This document shows positions 7,956-9,145 of a DNA stretch of 9,145 nucleotides, piece after piece. How positions within the stretch are numbered: the stretch's first letter is position 1; each line of letters opens with the position of its first letter. The position numbers were made by a program, and so were the translations under genes. Source of the stretch: Bacteroidota bacterium (GTDB lineage: Bacteria; Bacteroidota; Bacteroidia; Chitinophagales; Chitinophagaceae); the NCBI GenBank assembly GCA_023386395.1, contig JAEWJV010000421.1, forward strand, positions 1 through 9,145. The letters are read 5' to 3'. The notes under the pieces were generated by a model. That model worked only from the letters and a program-made list of their open reading frames with translations. It was not told where the DNA came from and did no database searches.

Positions 7956-8270
7956 ATGGAAAATAAGAACCTTGTGCCTGCTATGGTTTGCTGCGAACAC
8001 TATAAGATTGAATTATCGTTTATTCATTCACTGGAACAATACGGGTTTATAAAAACTGTAAGGGTTGATACAGATGAATTTCTTGAAGAAGATGAACTGC
8101 AAACACTTGAAAAATTTATACGGATGCATTATGAGCTTGATATAAATATGCAGGGCATTGAAGCTATTAATTTCCTGCTGGAACGGGTTCAGAATATGAA
8201 GAATGAGATTGCCCATTTGAGAAGCAGGTTAAATGTGTATGAAACAAAATCATTTCATGATGACCTGTAA
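7956..8270 (+). CDS. cbpM: CbpM-like chaperone modulator, MerR-type HTH fold
   Basis: This is a 104-residue protein. Family knowledge: CbpM binds the J domain of CbpA and blocks its contact with DnaK, and its fold is related to the MerR winged helix. In the sequence, residues about 15-75 read as two short helices, a YGFIKTVRVDTDEFLEEDEL turn-strand segment and a KFIRMHYELDINMQGIEAI stretch; the last matches the MerR-family pattern in which a helix is followed by xGIxxIxxLL. Residues about 76-100 form a probable coiled coil (FLLERVQNMKNEIAHLRSRL). There is no basic recognition helix of the DNA-binding type. It starts two bases after the cbpA stop, which strongly suggests co-transcription and coupled translation. 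Identification rests on size, fold pattern and position next to cbpA. Confidence 0.85.
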   Translation: MENKNLVPAMVCCEHYKIELSFIHSLEQYGFIKTVRVDTDEFLEEDELQTLEKFIRMHYELDINMQGIEAINFLLERVQNMKNEIAHLRSRLNVYETKSFHDDL

Positions 8271-8285
8271 TAACCCTCAATAAAT

Positions 8286-8290
8286 AGGAG
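8286..8290 (+). promoter_or_regulatory. Shine-Dalgarno site of rnpA
   Basis: AGGAG lies 8 bases before a TTG at 8299, which is ideal spacing. The alternative GTG start at 8290 overlaps its last base and so could not use it. None of the other six visible gene starts in this window has such a sequence. This is the evidence for placing the rnpA start at 8299. Confidence 0.6.
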
Positions 8291-8298
8291 TGCATAGA

Positions 8299-8709
8299 TT
8301 GCGCAATAAATTGACAAAAGAATTCTCATATAACAAACAGGAAAAGCTAAAAAGCAGGAAGCAACTGGATGCCTTATTTAAAAAAGGCAAAAGTTTTACA
8401 ATCTTTCCACTAAAAGTTTTTTTTGTTTTTGCGGATGATACGCAGGATAATATTATTAAAACAGGCGTTGGCGTAAGCAGCAGGCATTTTAAAAGGGCAG
8501 TGCAGCGCAACAGGGTTAAACGTTTGCTGCGTGAAGCTTACAGAACAGAGAAACTTCCGCTGCATGAAGCGCTCAGCAAGGGCAATAAAAAACTCGCTGT
8601 ATTTTTATTGTTTGTTGATAGAACATTACCGGAATATTCTTTGCTGAAAGAAAAAATGCAGTTGTGCATTCAACGATTAATACATGAAGTGGATATTAAA
8701 AATACTTAG
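8299..8709 (+). CDS. rnpA: Ribonuclease P protein component
   Basis: This is the small basic protein that binds the RNase P RNA and helps it remove the 5' leader of precursor tRNAs. The family signature is complete: [19 protein letters not shown] with the RNR core at bases 8506-8514, preceded by the [17 protein letters not shown] helix and strand typical of the N-terminal half. From the TTG at 8299 the protein has 136 residues. An in-frame GTG at 8290 would add three more. TTG is preferred because AGGAG lies at 8286-8290. In many bacteria rpmH (ribosomal protein L34) precedes rnpA; here cbpM does, and no L34-like frame is visible. The stop overlaps the start of yidD by 26 bases. The gene probably belongs to the operon that begins at cbpA, although a promoter of its own cannot be excluded. 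Confidence 0.96.
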   Translation: MRNKLTKEFSYNKQEKLKSRKQLDALFKKGKSFTIFPLKVFFVFADDTQDNIIKTGVGVSSRHFKRAVQRNRVKRLLREAYRTEKLPLHEALSKGNKKLAVFLLFVDRTLPEYSLLKEKMQLCIQRLIHEVDIKNT

Positions 8710-8914
8710 CTACCCGTTTATATTGCTGATAAAAATTTACCAGAAAATAATCTCACCAATATTAGGCCCGCAATGCAGGTTTACGCCCACCTGCAGTAAC
8801 TATGCGCTGGAAGCTTTTAAAAAATACGGCGTATTTAAAGGTGGATGGCTTGCTATTAAACGTATTTCAAAATGTCATCCCTGGGGAAAAAGCGGTTATG
8901 ACCCTGTGCCGTAA
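8684..8914 (+). CDS. yidD: Membrane protein insertion efficiency factor YidD
   Basis: This is a 76-residue protein of the YidD family, which sits at the inner face of the cytoplasmic membrane and aids insertion of membrane proteins near YidC. Residues 1-26 form the amphipathic or membrane-associated helix ([16 protein letters not shown]). The conserved core follows: [18 protein letters not shown] (28-45), then [21 protein letters not shown] and a GYDPVP end. The three cysteines at 31, 37 and 64 are the family's conserved ones. Length is usual for compact members. The ATG lies inside the rnpA frame, 26 bases before its stop; this overlap is common for the pair and suggests translational coupling. 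No yidC follows here. Confidence 0.96.
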   Translation: MKWILKILSYPFILLIKIYQKIISPILGPQCRFTPTCSNYALEAFKKYGVFKGGWLAIKRISKCHPWGKSGYDPVP

Positions 8915-8967
8915 TAGCTTCAATTTTTATATGTCCGTGGGGCTTACGAGTTAAGCATCACAATAGA

Positions 8968-8993
8968 AAACCCCATGTAAAAACATGGGGTTT
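8968..8993. terminator. Strong hairpin between yidD and the convergent Hsp20 gene, bidirectional terminator
   Basis: AAACCCCATGT (8968-8978) and ACATGGGGTTT (8983-8993) form a perfect 11-bp stem with an AAAA loop. On the plus strand the stem ends in TTT, and on the minus strand in TTTT before CTATTG. It lies about 53 bases after the yidD stop and 28 bases after the Hsp20 stop. It most likely ends both transcripts; the short T-runs make it less certain than the terminator at 6932. Confidence 0.8.
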
Positions 8994-9021
8994 AACCAAA
9001 ACCAACTGCTACGAAAAAATC

Positions 9022-9145
9022 TTATTGTATGGTAATTTCTTTAGGTAAAACTTTTACTTCTTCTTTTTTAGGAAGGAAAAGTTTTAAAATCCCATCTTCA
9101 TACTTGGCTTGTATGTTTTCTACATTTACCACATCATCTATGCGG
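9022..9145 (-). CDS. Hsp20/alpha-crystallin small heat-shock protein, C-terminal end (5' partial)
   Basis: Forty residues and a TAA stop are readable on the minus strand; the rest of the gene lies beyond the window edge. The piece reads from RIDDVVNV through KYEDGILKLFLPKKEE to a final KEITIQ. YEDGILKLFLPK is the hallmark of the end of the alpha-crystallin domain (A-x-x-x-n-G-v-L), and the ITI near the end is the short I-x-I motif by which Hsp20 subunits dock on each other. Such proteins are ATP-independent holdases that keep unfolding proteins soluble for DnaK/DnaJ. This fits its position next to cbpA and cbpM, although it is on the opposite strand and so in another transcript. Confidence 0.9.
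   Translation of the reverse strand, partial: RIDDVVNVENIQAKYEDGILKLFLPKKEEVKVLPKEITIQ

Noticed and set aside
4172..7976. Shared 14-mer AATAAGAACCTTGT near 4172 and 7963
   Set aside because: Both copies encode the same short peptide, NKNLV, in unrelated genes with different flanks; two copies in AT-rich coding DNA are not evidence of a repeat element.
8277..8510. Open minus-strand frame of 77 codons opposite rnpA
   Set aside because: It lies antisense to the certain rnpA frame, has no recognisable motif and no leader; it is a shadow of rnpA.
8942..8956. Small dyad GCTTA-CGAGT-TAAGC after yidD
   Set aside because: A 5-bp stem without a T-run just before a much stronger hairpin; too short to call.

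Overview
The window looks like chromosomal DNA of a Bacteroidota bacterium, most likely of the Chitinophagaceae or a close relative. This is inferred from protein style and translation signals, not from a marker gene. Support comes from the moderately AT-rich sequence, starts that nearly all lack a Shine-Dalgarno site, a tandem DUF1080 secreted protein, a phosphoesterase-type fusion ending in an Omp85-like barrel, and a large GAF-type protein of a kind I associate with this phylum. I see no mobile element, CRISPR array, tRNA or rRNA.

Left part (1-4859, + strand). The window opens inside a long gene whose visible 809 residues hold a kinase-like motif block, a beta-rich segment and a C-terminal Omp85-type outer-membrane barrel. 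After an 89-bp gap with a 7-bp dyad comes a 779-residue cytoplasmic protein with a GAF-like region and large segments of unknown function.

Middle part (4914-6919). A minus-strand secreted protein with two DUF1080 (3-keto-disaccharide hydrolase) domains converges on the GAF gene, with a hairpin between them. It diverges from a plus-strand lipoprotein with an NTF2/SnoaL-like look. The lipoprotein gene ends at a clear intrinsic terminator.

Right part (7057-9145). Four tightly packed plus-strand genes run cbpA (zinc-finger-free DnaJ) - cbpM (its modulator) - rnpA (RNase P protein) - yidD (membrane insertion factor), with junctions of +2 nt, about +19 to +28 nt and -26 nt. The set is bounded by the terminator at 6932-6963 and a strong hairpin at 8968-8993. 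On the far side of that hairpin, on the minus strand, lies the 3' end of a small heat-shock protein (Hsp20) gene cut by the window edge. The right third is therefore a proteostasis, tRNA-maturation and membrane-biogenesis neighbourhood. rnpA is the only gene here with a good Shine-Dalgarno sequence, and that sequence points to a TTG start.

The points most worth a second look are the kinase-like motifs inside the barrel fusion, the unassigned domains of the GAF protein, the cbpA-cbpM-rnpA-yidD arrangement, and the lone Shine-Dalgarno of rnpA. No wholly new system is evident.
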